IMG/VR virus record: IMGVR_UViG_3300007735_000740
Location: 1-44,680 of that record
Strand: one strand, 5' to 3'
Origin: a virus
DNA length: 44,680 bases
Shown here in pieces: positions 6,775 to 15,320 of this stretch. The position numbers and the translations under genes were made by a program. The notes below the pieces were generated by a model. It ran no database searches, was not told where the DNA came from, and saw nothing but the letters and a program-made list of their open reading frames with translations. How positions within the stretch are numbered: position 1 is the stretch's first letter; each line of letters begins with the position of its first letter.

Positions 6775-7754
6775 ATTTTCTTCCAAATGTTAAATTTAAG
6801 TTTTGCTTCTAAACCAGAATAGTTGCTACATTCTACCATACGTTGCACATCACGTCCAGCAAGAACCATATCATTAATGTCCTTTTCTTTGATGTGCGAA
6901 TTCCAAATTACAACCCTTTCTCCGCGATCAATACACTTTGAGATCCTATTGAGGATTTCTGGATTTCGTGGTTCGTTATCATAGATCCACACAGGATTGC
7001 TAATCCCCCACTTACCAACATCACCATCAGCTCCACAAAGAGCAATCGCATTATGAATGAATGTTGAGTCAAATGGTCCTTCGGTGATGTAGACAGTTTC
7101 AGTTTTTTGTATTTTATCAAGACCATAAATTTTTGGTGCGTCATCATTAATCATCACGGTAATATATTTAACCTTGCTTCGACCAAGTGCTCTACCCTGA
7201 AATCCAACCAACTCATTGTTATAAAAGAGAGGAATAATAATCCTTGGTTCATCATATTTTATATCATCAAAGGTATGGACTAAAGAATTAGTCCATACCT
7301 TAAACTTTTCCGCATAATAGAATTTATCTGGGTTCAATTTCCTTTTAATCAGATATTCATTTGCAGCAGGATTTTCTGACGCCCTGGGAATATTCAGTTC
7401 TTCTGGTTGTTTGTGTTTTATGAAAACTGGTGCTTTGAACTCAAACTTTGGTTCTTCAACAACAAAATTTCTTCCCGTGCTACCTTCTTTAAATTTCTCA
7501 AATGCATATTGTTTATAGATTATTGGATCTAATTGTTTGAGAAAATTGTTGAAGGAGATATTTAATCCACAATTATGGCACTTGAAATTTGTATTATTCT
7601 TTACTTGATACAAATACCCTCTTGCTTTGTTCTTATTTTTTTGAGAATCTCCACAAATCGGACAACGAAAGTTGTAGAGATTATTCTTTACCTTCTTGAA
7701 CTTTTGAAAGCGAGAAGATATCAAATTGATGTACTTAACATCAACAAAATCCAT
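6771..7754 (-). CDS. 61: DNA primase (T4 gp61-like)
   Basis: The protein makes RNA primers for lagging-strand synthesis with helicase gp41. The N-terminal zinc ribbon is CPIC (about residues 31-34) and CHNC (59-62). The TOPRIM domain follows, with RIIIPLFYNNELVGFQGRAL and ETVYITEGPFDS supplying the catalytic Glu, then ALCGADGDV and VWIYDNEPRN as the acidic metal site. Length (327) is close to T4 gp61 (342). The ATG at 7754 is preferred over a TTG two codons earlier; no clear Shine-Dalgarno is seen. It is the first gene after the promoter at 7779-7806. Confidence 0.93.
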   Translation of the reverse strand: MDFVDVKYINLISSRFQKFKKVKNNLYNFRCPICGDSQKNKNKARGYLYQVKNNTNFKCHNCGLNISFNNFLKQLDPIIYKQYAFEKFKEGSTGRNFVVEEPKFEFKAPVFIKHKQPEELNIPRASENPAANEYLIKRKLNPDKFYYAEKFKVWTNSLVHTFDDIKYDEPRIIIPLFYNNELVGFQGRALGRSKVKYITVMINDDAPKIYGLDKIQKTETVYITEGPFDSTFIHNAIALCGADGDVGKWGISNPVWIYDNEPRNPEILNRISKCIDRGERVVIWNSHIKEKDINDMVLAGRDVQRMVECSNYSGLEAKLKFNIWKKI

Positions 7755-7778
7755 AATCAAATGATAACCAGTTGATCT

Positions 7779-7806
7779 ATTCTATCAGACTATCTTGCTT
7801 TGTCAA
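7779..7806 (-). promoter_or_regulatory. sigma70-type promoter for gp61-nrdA-nrdB
   Basis: TTGACA (7806-7801) and TAGAAT (7784-7779) with a 16-bp spacer. Predicted start near 7772, about 18 nt before the primase ATG. Confidence 0.65.
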
Positions 7807-7808
7807 GA

Positions 7809-7838
7809 CAAATGGATGTCATAATCGCTGTCCATTTG
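7809..7838. repeat. inverted repeat just upstream of the gp61 promoter
   Basis: CAAATGGA (7809-7816) and TCCATTTG (7831-7838) flank a 14-nt centre. It sits 3 bp from the -35 box, where an operator or the end of an upstream transcript could lie. Confidence 0.5.
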
Positions 7839-7868
7839 ACAACAGAATTTGTAAGTTTTTGAAGCGAA

Positions 7869-7920
7869 TAAAGTGTTGTTTTTCTTTTTATTTTCATTGG
7901 CATTTTGTGCCAACACTTTA
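7869..7920. repeat. nested, mutually exclusive inverted repeats
   Basis: Perfect 10-bp arms TAAAGTGTTG (7869-7878) and CAACACTTTA (7911-7920) enclose a second hairpin, TTGGCA-TTTTG-TGCCAA (7897-7913), that shares three bases with the outer right arm. The two folds cannot both be complete. The element lies just after the stop of the gene at 7925-8341. No U-run follows, so it is not a classic terminator. Confidence 0.5.
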
Positions 7921-7924
7921 CTAT

Positions 7925-8341
7925 TTATTTTAATTGATGTTGTTGAATATCTCTTGCATCTTGCATTCCACCAGGAGTCCACCATCCAGATGCAAGTGTT
8001 GAAAATGCAGATGCCAATACAGCAAGCAACACTCCACATCCTATAGTCATCCATTTAATTTTTGCCACTTCTCCTATTTCTTTTTCAAGAGCTACGATTC
8101 TTTCGTTAGCTTTTTTATGGTCCTCTGCATTTTCCAATTTAACATCATCAAGCATTTTCAATAAAAAATCTTCATTCTTTTGATGTTGATCTATTTTTTC
8201 ATCATGAACAGCAAGCATTTTGATTACATTTGTATTAACTTCGCTTAGTTTTTGAATTGCATCATCTAATTTATTAACTATATTAGAAAAATCTGCAAAT
8301 TTTTGTTCCAATACAGCAACTTTTACTATTTCTTCTGACAT
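7925..8341 (-). CDS. hypothetical coiled-coil protein with C-terminal membrane segment
   Basis: In this 138-residue protein, residues 1-90 show heptad-like helices (VAVLEQKFADF, IVALEKEIGEV). One hydrophobic segment follows at about 97-117 (WMTIGCGVLLAVLASAFSTLA) and then a short polar tail. Long coiled coil plus one terminal membrane span is the topology of XhlA-type holin-associated proteins, but no sequence match is claimed. It could equally be a membrane-tethered virion or lysis accessory. It is the last gene of a late-gene block. Confidence 0.75.
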   Translation of the reverse strand: MSEEIVKVAVLEQKFADFSNIVNKLDDAIQKLSEVNTNVIKMLAVHDEKIDQHQKNEDFLLKMLDDVKLENAEDHKKANERIVALEKEIGEVAKIKWMTIGCGVLLAVLASAFSTLASGWWTPGGMQDARDIQQHQLK

Positions 8342-8407
8342 GTTAGATAGAGCAAAGTATAGTGATTAGGTAAAAAGCACTTTGCTAATATAATTCGTAT
8401 ATTGAAA

Positions 8408-8626
8408 TTATTTATCTTTTGTCCACCTTTTACGAGAACCTGGAGGCAATTTGATTTGAGGACCTTTTCTTTTTGTCATTCCCATCACAGGGTCAAATCC
8501 AACCAATCCTTGATTTCCTTTTGGATCAGTTAGACTACCACCACCTCCTCCTTTACCGGGAGGATTTGCAGTCATCATTTCCTCTCTAATAAGATTAATT
8601 ATCCAATCCAGTTTCTTCTTTTCCAT
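8408..8626 (-). CDS. small conserved phage protein (72 aa), function unknown
   Basis: The helical start (MEKKKLDWIINLIREEM) is followed by a Gly-rich linker (GKGGGGGS), a VGFDPVMG motif and a very basic tail (RKRWTKDK). A similar layout, helix, Gly-rich linker and GFDPVMG, recurs in small proteins of marine T4-like phages as I remember them. It overlaps the upstream gene by 32 nt and has no clear Shine-Dalgarno, so translation is probably coupled. Confidence 0.7.
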   Translation of the reverse strand: MEKKKLDWIINLIREEMMTANPPGKGGGGGSLTDPKGNQGLVGFDPVMGMTKRKGPQIKLPPGSRKRWTKDK

Positions 8627-8999
8627 TATAGATTTTGTAAAGTTCTGACAGGCAATTAAGATCTACTTTAATATCGTGTATTCCTGATTTAGGATATTCT
8701 GGAAGTCTATTTAAAAAAATAATAAAACTTTTCATCGCAGACCAAAGTTCTTTTTCTATTTTAAAAAAAAGCATTGGAGTTGTTGCCTCTCCAAAAATAT
8801 TATATAAAACAATAAAATGATTGAGAAGAAGGTGAGTTTTTAGCTCACCCGTATTTTTATATCGTTTCAAAAGTCTTTTGATATATTTGAAATGATTTAA
8901 GTCCTTATCAAAATCTTCTCTAGTTACTGCTTGAGGATTTTCATAATGTTTAATAGCAAATAAGAGAAAATTATCCTCATTCAATTCATTGAAAATCAT
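8595..8999 (-). CDS. conserved phage hypothetical protein (134 aa)
   Basis: This protein is almost entirely helical, with aromatic-rich helices (NDFL-type start ELNEDNFLLFAIKHY, then LLLNHFIVLYNIFG, ELWSAMKSFIIFLNRLPEY). The pattern is that of a small soluble protein widespread in T4-like marine phages and annotated only as a DUF; I cannot name it with certainty. It sits 6 nt after the structural gene 9006-9788 and is likely cotranscribed from the late promoter at 9823. Confidence 0.75.
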   Translation of the reverse strand: MIFNELNEDNFLLFAIKHYENPQAVTREDFDKDLNHFKYIKRLLKRYKNTGELKTHLLLNHFIVLYNIFGEATTPMLFFKIEKELWSAMKSFIIFLNRLPEYPKSGIHDIKVDLNCLSELYKIYNGKEETGLDN

Positions 9000-9005
9000 T
9001 TAGTT

Positions 9006-9788
9006 TCAAGCAGTAATTGTTAATGTAGTAGTACCAATACCTACAGGAAGTCCAGTATCTCTATGTACGGACATATATGTTCCAGCACCACCAACATTAC
9101 AAATAAGATCAGAAGAAAGTGTTTTTGTCACAGGACCACCACCAGAGAAATCTGTGATAGTACCAACAACGCCAGTTGCCAAATCAATTGAAAGAACAGT
9201 TCCTATTCCAGATAATGCGACTGGTACTGGGAAAGCAAACGCAATTCTATTTGAAATTTGTCCATTAAATGTATCTACAACATAACCATCGGAATTGGTA
9301 TAATTTACCACAGAAGTTCCAATGGAAGATGCCGTTCCAATTAATGGTGTTCCAGTAGAACGTAAAATTCTAATAGTTGCTCCTGCAGAACAATAAACAT
9401 TCTCATTCCAAACTACATGAACATAACCAGTTCTACCTGTTCCGATGCCACTAGTTCCACCACCACCAACAGAAATTATTGAAGATAAGTTTGGATCTTC
9501 AAAGAAAACAGCAACTGGAGTTGCAGTTCCAAGTCCAGTATTATTTGCACCATTTCCGGGAGAATCAGTTCCAGTATTAAGTCCAGCAACAGGAACTAAA
9601 ACCTCATCATAATATGAAGAAGAAAGTCCAGAATGCTCGGACGTGCCGTATCTTCTATAAATCCAACCACGTACATCAGCAAAGGTATTCCAAGGTGTTC
9701 TGTTTCTATCTACACTATGCTTATACTTTGGAATAGCATAATTATTTGCTGCCGTTTCAGTTGTTGTTGAGATGCCCCAGAGTGCCAT
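9006..9788 (-). CDS. virion structural protein (MALWG-type)
   Basis: This 260-residue protein begins MALWGISTTTETAANNY, a start I recall from structural proteins of marine T4-like phages. A domain with GWIYRRYGT follows, and the rest is Gly/Ser/Thr/Val-rich beta-type sequence (ISVGGGGTSGIGTGRTGYV, VHVVWNENVYC). Composition and low charge suit a surface decoration, neck or fibre-like component. An exact TATAAATA box lies 35 nt upstream and an AAAGG Shine-Dalgarno precedes the ATG. The exact position in the virion is unknown. Confidence 0.75.
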   Translation of the reverse strand: MALWGISTTTETAANNYAIPKYKHSVDRNRTPWNTFADVRGWIYRRYGTSEHSGLSSSYYDEVLVPVAGLNTGTDSPGNGANNTGLGTATPVAVFFEDPNLSSIISVGGGGTSGIGTGRTGYVHVVWNENVYCSAGATIRILRSTGTPLIGTASSIGTSVVNYTNSDGYVVDTFNGQISNRIAFAFPVPVALSGIGTVLSIDLATGVVGTITDFSGGGPVTKTLSSDLICNVGGAGTYMSVHRDTGLPVGIGTTTLTITA

Positions 9789-9822
9789 TCTTTTTACCTT
9801 TACTAATTTGTTTTCGTAGAAA

Positions 9823-9830
9823 TATTTATA
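9823..9830 (-). promoter_or_regulatory. late promoter TATAAATA
   Basis: Exact T4 late consensus, 35 nt before the gene at 9788, fused to the T-run of the preceding terminator. Confidence 0.75.
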
Positions 9831-9860
9831 AAAAAAGAAGACCTTGATTTTCAGGTCTTC
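9830..9860 (-). terminator. terminator after the 62-aa gene
   Basis: GAAGACCT (9860-9853) pairs with AGGTCTTC (9844-9837) over an 8-nt loop, then seven Ts (9836-9830). The last T is also the first base of the late box. Confidence 0.8.
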
Positions 9861-9881
9861 TTTAATATTTTTATTTTATTT

Positions 9882-10070
9882 TCAACCTTCTTTTTTTGTT
9901 CTTAAATAATTTTGAGCCTGAAGAATAAGGAATGAAAGAATTCCATTTGCTTTAACTCTTGGATCTAATCCAAGTGCTTCAGACACTGCTAAAAGAATAC
10001 CAAGAGCAAGTTGAAAGTTTGCTGCGCTAATGCCAGACTTGACAGCAGCAAATACTAATGCAGTAGTCAT
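9882..10070 (-). CDS. small hydrophobic hypothetical protein (62 aa)
   Basis: It has an Ala/Leu-rich amphipathic helix region (VFAAVKSGISAANFQLALGILLAVSEALG broken by polar residues) and a basic end (YLRTKKEG). No clear single membrane span and no known family. It follows the large gene at 10115-12859 and ends at a strong terminator. Confidence 0.65.
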   Translation of the reverse strand: MTTALVFAAVKSGISAANFQLALGILLAVSEALGLDPRVKANGILSFLILQAQNYLRTKKEG

Positions 10071-10114
10071 AATAACCTCTATAAAAAAGTAACTCCTTAC
10101 TTATTTAGTATTTG

Positions 10115-12859
10115 TTATGTTCCAAATGATGAAGTTGGAACTCCAGCGGGAGTTGATCTAGTTGCTTGAAGTTTCTTTTGGAGAATATTAATTTCAGCAG
10201 ACTTTGCTCTTTGAGCAGCAACTTTTGCTTTTTGGTCTAATTGTGTTTTTGGAGATTGTTGTGGTGATTGTGATTGAGTTGTATCAACTTCTTCACCCAT
10301 ACCTCTTTTTGCTGTATGTCTTCTTCTTTGAGTTTCTTTTGTAGATTTTGATGGAGTTGTATGAGATCTAATACCAATATTACTATCTAAAGGTTTTTTT
10401 TCTGCGCCAACTCTTACTGGAACAATATCCCCAGGTTTTACTTTTCCTTTTGCTTTTGTTGCAGGTTTTGATTGATATGCCCTAATTTTAGATCCTGGAG
10501 ATACTGATGCTGCCGCTGCTGCCATATGCCTTACATTTTGAAGATGATCATCTGTAGTAATTACTTTTTTAGTTTCTGGTTTCACAATTTTTTTAACAAC
10601 TTCTGCTTTTTTTTCAGGACCAGAACCTTGACGCATTCCTCCAGTAAAATGAACGTTTTTTCTTTCAAGTCCCTTTACACCAATTCTGGTTCTTAAATCT
10701 GTAGCAAACTCTCCAGGTTTATCCATGGGAGTGCTTGGTTTTTTACTTCCAAAAGGAGATCCTCCGCGAGCAGTAACCACAGATTTTTTTGCTGACCTTT
10801 TTGAACTATCACCCAATCTTACTACTGGTTTATTTGGTTTGGTTGTTTCTTTAAATTTTTTAGAACTTCTAAATTCATCAAATCCATATTTATCACCTGG
10901 ATCATTTTGTTCTTCTTTTATTGGTTCTCCTGGTTTTCTGAGTTTATGGTGAGCAAACTGACTAGGAGTTAATGATTGAACTTTTTTCCATTCGCTTCCA
11001 GTTTTTCTCATTACATCAATCTTAGCAGCATCTTTTGCTCTTTGATCTGCGAGATTATCATCAACATCATGTATTACTTGAGTTTTGTTTTGTTTAGGAA
11101 GAGGATTTCCCTTGGCATCATATCCTGTTTTTCCAATATTTTGTGTTTTTTTTTGAGATCTTGGAAGTTTTGCCTCATCAACATAACTTTCCTTAATCTT
11201 TTTTGCTATTTTAGTCGCAGTCGCATACATTACTTCTTTACCGCGACCAGGATATCTCTTTTCAAAATCTTTTAAATTTGCTTTCATTGACTTTACAATT
11301 CTTTCTTTTTCTTTTGTTTCAAAATCGGTCAAAGTTTTTTCTGCAAAATAGTCTTCATTAACTTTCTTTTTTTTCTTTTTTGTTTTTTTGATATTATCAG
11401 AATTTAACATTCTCAGTAATTCGCCAGGAGATTTTCCATTTCTTTTGGACGAAATAGATACTGGATTGGTTATAGTTCTAGATCTTAATTCTGGAACATT
11501 ATCATTCTCTTCGTTTTGTTGTTTTCTTTTTGCAGCAGCAGATCTTCTTTCCTCATCACTTATTCCAGAAACATCAGCCAAAACATCTTGATATAATCTT
11601 TTTCTTTGTTTTTTAGTAGGTGCTTCTATTTTAGTTGTTTTTGTTTTTAGTGGAGTTGTTGCACTACCTTCCCAAGGATCAGAGGGTTTCTCTACTTTTT
11701 TCTTAGTAGGTGGAGTGTAAGAACCACTGCTTACTCTTTCCTTTTGTCCTGCACCAGCACCACGATAGGTTGATGGTTTTCTTGCTGTGGTTTGCGTTTT
11801 TTTGTCGCCACTTTCTATCCTGCGGGCAACATTTCTTGCTCCTCTAGAAACTGCTCTTGCTCCTTTTGCAACGACTCTTTTTAATCCACTCTTGAGAGCA
11901 GAACCGATTCTTCCAAGAAGTCCTGGTCTCGAAGATCCAGTTGAAGAAGACCTGCTAGATGTTTCTTTAGAAGAACCATATGGTCTACCGCCACCCGAAG
12001 ACCCATATCTACCTCTTACATATCCTTTAGAAAATTCCCTACCTGCTGCTTTTGCTCCCCTTACGGCAGCACCAGCAACATAACCAGCTCCATGAGCAAC
12101 TGCTTTTCCAACTTTCTTAACAGCAGTCTTTACTTTTTCAAGTCTATCACTTTTGATTTTTGTATCATGCCCTAAAGTCACTTTTGCTTCATTTAAAAGA
12201 GCAGCAGAAAGTTCAATAGATTCCACTAAAGTATTTTCAATATACTCAAGGTCATAACCTTCTTCCAAATACTCTTGGAAAAATTCCTCCACAACTTCTT
12301 CAATTAAATCATTAGATAATAAGAATATTTCAGATTCGGTAAGATCATCAAAAATAGAATCAAAACTTTCAATTTCAACCATTTCAAGAAGAGTTCCACC
12401 AAGACTTTCTATAGATTCGCCAATTTTCATTGATGGATTAATTACAACTTTATTGTTTATTTTTTTTTCAGTAATTTTTGCATCATTATCTTCTTTATCA
12501 ATAATATCAATTACTTCAGAAAGATCTTGTCTCCAATTTGAATATCCCTCTTTTCTTAATGCAATTGCCTTTCCACGAACCTTTCTTCGATTTTTTAAAT
12601 ACACATCTGTCTTATCTACATCTCCATCATTATCAATATCATCATCCTCTTGTCCCACCGGATCTAGTGCTTCCTTTTGAGTTGAAATTTTTTTTCCAAT
12701 TGTTCTTCTACGATTAAGTAAATACTTATCTGATTTTGTATTTTTTTTACCATCATTATCTACGTCAGCATCTTCTTTTCCTACTGGATCTAATGCTTCA
12801 GATACGACAATCTGTTCCAAATAAATTTTGGAGATATCATGAATAGGATTATTAGACAT
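10115..12859 (-). CDS. large low-complexity virion-type protein with calcium-loop repeats
   Basis: The 914-residue protein starts with two tandem copies of an EALDPVG(K/Q)ED unit. Each holds a DxDxDG EF-hand/dockerin-like loop (DADVDNDGKK, about residues 30-40, and DDDIDNDGDVDKTD, about 71-84) and ends in YL-NRR. An acidic segment (FFQEYLEEGYDLEYIE) follows, then a very long basic Ser/Arg/Gly/Lys-rich disordered region. A TATAAATA box lies 34 nt upstream. The composition suits an internal or ejected virion protein that binds DNA. No enzyme domain is recognised. Confidence 0.75.
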   Translation of the reverse strand: MSNNPIHDISKIYLEQIVVSEALDPVGKEDADVDNDGKKNTKSDKYLLNRRRTIGKKISTQKEALDPVGQEDDDIDNDGDVDKTDVYLKNRRKVRGKAIALRKEGYSNWRQDLSEVIDIIDKEDNDAKITEKKINNKVVINPSMKIGESIESLGGTLLEMVEIESFDSIFDDLTESEIFLLSNDLIEEVVEEFFQEYLEEGYDLEYIENTLVESIELSAALLNEAKVTLGHDTKIKSDRLEKVKTAVKKVGKAVAHGAGYVAGAAVRGAKAAGREFSKGYVRGRYGSSGGGRPYGSSKETSSRSSSTGSSRPGLLGRIGSALKSGLKRVVAKGARAVSRGARNVARRIESGDKKTQTTARKPSTYRGAGAGQKERVSSGSYTPPTKKKVEKPSDPWEGSATTPLKTKTTKIEAPTKKQRKRLYQDVLADVSGISDEERRSAAAKRKQQNEENDNVPELRSRTITNPVSISSKRNGKSPGELLRMLNSDNIKKTKKKKKKVNEDYFAEKTLTDFETKEKERIVKSMKANLKDFEKRYPGRGKEVMYATATKIAKKIKESYVDEAKLPRSQKKTQNIGKTGYDAKGNPLPKQNKTQVIHDVDDNLADQRAKDAAKIDVMRKTGSEWKKVQSLTPSQFAHHKLRKPGEPIKEEQNDPGDKYGFDEFRSSKKFKETTKPNKPVVRLGDSSKRSAKKSVVTARGGSPFGSKKPSTPMDKPGEFATDLRTRIGVKGLERKNVHFTGGMRQGSGPEKKAEVVKKIVKPETKKVITTDDHLQNVRHMAAAAASVSPGSKIRAYQSKPATKAKGKVKPGDIVPVRVGAEKKPLDSNIGIRSHTTPSKSTKETQRRRHTAKRGMGEEVDTTQSQSPQQSPKTQLDQKAKVAAQRAKSAEINILQKKLQATRSTPAGVPTSSFGT

Positions 12860-12860
12860 C

Positions 12861-14147
12861 TTAATAAGTACTTAATTTTTTTGCCTTATACTTATTTATA
12901 AAATTTATTCCATATGATTTACCTCCTTTTTGGAGATTTTTTTTATTAATTCCAATTGCTCCAGGAGTCATTCGTGAATAGTGAATAAATGCCCCTTTAG
13001 TTCCAACCAAAGTATTTGGATGTTGTTTATCTCTCATTGGACTATCCATTTTAACTTCCGTATACTCCATTACATCTTTAATCCACGATTTAAACATTAC
13101 GTCACTTTCAGTAACGCATATTAAATAATTTGTTCCTCTACGAATTACTTTACCGACTAATCCAGTATTCATATTTTCAATAATATCATTGATTTTAAAA
13201 ACTTTATTATTAATATAATTTTCTCTCAAATTTTTAAAGTCAAGTCCAGGAGCGATTTCCCATAAGTTATAATTTTCCTTTACTTCAGGTTTAAATCCCA
13301 TCGCTTTTCTAATTTCATTAAATAATTTTTTACTATCATTTTCATCCATAGTTTTAGGCATTCCTCTTTTAAATTCTCTAATGTTGTTATCTGCTGCTGC
13401 TTTTCTTAGCATTCCAGAAGAAATACCAGAACTATCTTTTTCAGCATCAAAATTTCCTGTTGGCACCACTTTTATATCAGTAAATTCATAAAATTTTCCA
13501 TTATACTTAGTAGATAAACTTTGCATTTCTGCTTGGCGATCTGATCCAACTACAATATTAATGTTTGAATACCCATCTTCATTTGCAGATATTAATACAT
13601 CAAATATTGTTTTCATTTCTGGATTATTAACAATATCATCAGCAATTTCAGGAAACATTTTTTTAATATAAGCAATTTTTCTATTTGCACTTAATGGATT
13701 TTTCTTTTTATCTTCTGCTCTTGATGGATAAATTCTAATTTCTCCACCTAAAGAAACTCTTTGAGCAGCAGAAAATAATTTGCTATGCTCTTTTGTGGGA
13801 GGATTAAATCTTCCAAAAACTACTGTTAAATATTCATCTTCTGCAGGAAGTTGTTCTTGATTTTGTGTCCCAACTTGCCTTGGTATTATTTTTTGACCTT
13901 GTTGCTGCGTAGATGCAAGAGATGTTTGTGGAGTTACTACTGCTCCTTGTTTGGGAGGTCTATCTCTTTGTCCTACAATTTGACCTTTATTAAAAAACTC
14001 AAGTTTTCCCTTTACGGTCTTAGCAACAAATTCTCCCTGAGCATTATACCAATCACCATGCCCGTCTCCAACAAGACCAAGTTTTTTTGCTTGCTCTGAT
14101 GCTCTTGTTTCTTTTGCTTCTAATATAAATTGAGAAAATTTCTTCAT
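12861..14147 (-). CDS. virion-type protein with a nucleotidyltransferase-fold domain
   Basis: The N-terminus (MKKFSQFILEAKE) resembles the leader of cyanophage structural proteins. Residues about 105-255 look like a HIGH-superfamily nucleotidyltransferase (NMNAT/FAD-synthetase type): TVVFGRFNPPTKEHSKLF carries the TKEH version of HxGH, NIVVGSDRQAE is the nucleotide strand, and DSSGISSGMLRKAA matches the C-terminal ISSTxxR motif. The remainder (LWEIAPGLDFKNL...) is a separate domain. A TATAAATA box at 14164-14171 makes it late. It may act on NAD metabolism or tRNA ends, or be a structural relic; the substrate cannot be read from the sequence. Confidence 0.72.
   Translation of the reverse strand: MKKFSQFILEAKETRASEQAKKLGLVGDGHGDWYNAQGEFVAKTVKGKLEFFNKGQIVGQRDRPPKQGAVVTPQTSLASTQQQGQKIIPRQVGTQNQEQLPAEDEYLTVVFGRFNPPTKEHSKLFSAAQRVSLGGEIRIYPSRAEDKKKNPLSANRKIAYIKKMFPEIADDIVNNPEMKTIFDVLISANEDGYSNINIVVGSDRQAEMQSLSTKYNGKFYEFTDIKVVPTGNFDAEKDSSGISSGMLRKAAADNNIREFKRGMPKTMDENDSKKLFNEIRKAMGFKPEVKENYNLWEIAPGLDFKNLRENYINNKVFKINDIIENMNTGLVGKVIRRGTNYLICVTESDVMFKSWIKDVMEYTEVKMDSPMRDKQHPNTLVGTKGAFIHYSRMTPGAIGINKKNLQKGGKSYGINFINKYKAKKLSTY
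12893..12900 (-). promoter_or_regulatory. late promoter TATAAATA
   Basis: Exact consensus, 34 nt before the ATG of the 914-residue gene, inside the 3' end of the upstream gene. Confidence 0.7.
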
Positions 14148-14163
14148 TTTATGGTTTTATAGG

Positions 14164-14171
14164 TATTTATA
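14164..14171 (-). promoter_or_regulatory. late promoter TATAAATA
   Basis: Exact consensus overlapping the last codons of the upstream gene, 17 nt before the ATG at 14147. Confidence 0.7.
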
Positions 14172-15318
14172 TTCTTTGTAAAAATGCCCCATTTATATTT
14201 GGCATAAAGAATTTAGATGAAGATTTTTTGTTTGAAAATTGAATTCTAAACCCAGGATAATTTGGCATAAGAGCAGAAGCATTTGAAGAGCTAGGAACAA
14301 TAGTCAAATAAACATCATCTTTCATTCTAATGATATCAGAAGATGTTTTTGTATATACAGTATTTGAATTCAAATCTAATTTATAATCTTCTCCGCCCAT
14401 TCCAGTTTTTCTTACTTCTTTAAAATCTCCTGGATTATATGAATTTATTAAAATATAATTAATTTTATTTTCATTTTCCCCAAAACAATATTTTTTTATT
14501 TCTCCAACAGTAGCAAGTAATTTTATTCCTTCTATTTTTTTACCTGTAGTTGGATCCTTAATTTCCGTGCGTCCAGTACCATTTTTAGAAATTTGTATTT
14601 GATTTGTTTTAACCAAATGATCTATAATATTTTTTGCAGCAGCATATTGACTTGCACTACTCCAAAATGAAAAATTTTCTTTTTTAAGAGAGATATTTAT
14701 ATTTTCTTTATCTGTTTTTATTCTTATATCAGTTTTTCCCAACTCTTGACCCACTCTTTCCACAAATTTTATTGGACCTACTGTATATTTTTTTACATTA
14801 TTTTCATATATTCCTAACAACAATCTTGGATTAAAAACATTTGGCAATCCAACTTCAGTTTTAGCTTCTTTTAATTTGCCAATTGCATCACTAATAACAG
14901 AAGCAAAATATTCTTCATTTAAAACACCAGGTCTCAATAATTCTGGAAGTTTATCTTTTATTGGACTTTTTGATGTTTTAAATAATATTTTTACAGTCTT
15001 AACTTGTTGTTGTAAATTTAAAATAAAATTAATTCCAACAATATTTGATGTTTGTGATGTCGTAAATATCTTCTTTTTTCGCATCAAAACATCCATAGAA
15101 AATAATTTCGCAACATCATCAAATATTTTTTCAATATTTGATGCATATGAAGGTTTAACAATAATTAATATTTTAGTTTCTGATAATTTTTTTATATCAA
15201 AATAAATATTTCTTATATGTGGATAATTTCTACTACTTTGAACTACTCCAGAAGTCAATACGTTTATAACAGTTCTTGCATTTAAAACTCCATAATTTGA
15301 ACTATCAATAATTGCCAT
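14167..15318 (-). CDS. late protein, possible PD-(D/E)XK-like fold
   Basis: No family is recognised with certainty in this 383-residue protein. Around residues 195-214, GKTDIRIKT...INISLKKENF resembles the metal-binding hairpin of PD-(D/E)XK nucleases (D197, then S-L-K212), except that the expected Glu/Asp before x-K is Ser. The C-terminal PGFRIQFSNKK also recalls restriction-type proteins. It could be a degenerate nuclease packaged in the virion or a plain structural protein. The start codon follows a terminator hairpin whose loop holds a TCTAAATA late box and whose 3' arm is the Shine-Dalgarno. Confidence 0.65.
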   Translation of the reverse strand: MAIIDSSNYGVLNARTVINVLTSGVVQSSRNYPHIRNIYFDIKKLSETKILIIVKPSYASNIEKIFDDVAKLFSMDVLMRKKKIFTTSQTSNIVGINFILNLQQQVKTVKILFKTSKSPIKDKLPELLRPGVLNEEYFASVISDAIGKLKEAKTEVGLPNVFNPRLLLGIYENNVKKYTVGPIKFVERVGQELGKTDIRIKTDKENINISLKKENFSFWSSASQYAAAKNIIDHLVKTNQIQISKNGTGRTEIKDPTTGKKIEGIKLLATVGEIKKYCFGENENKINYILINSYNPGDFKEVRKTGMGGEDYKLDLNSNTVYTKTSSDIIRMKDDVYLTIVPSSSNASALMPNYPGFRIQFSNKKSSSKFFMPNINGAFLQRI

Positions 15319-15320
15319 AC

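Noticed and set aside
7803-8054. 83-aa minus-strand ORF
   Set aside because: Mostly an out-of-frame reading of the end of the gene at 7925-8341 and of the inverted-repeat gap.
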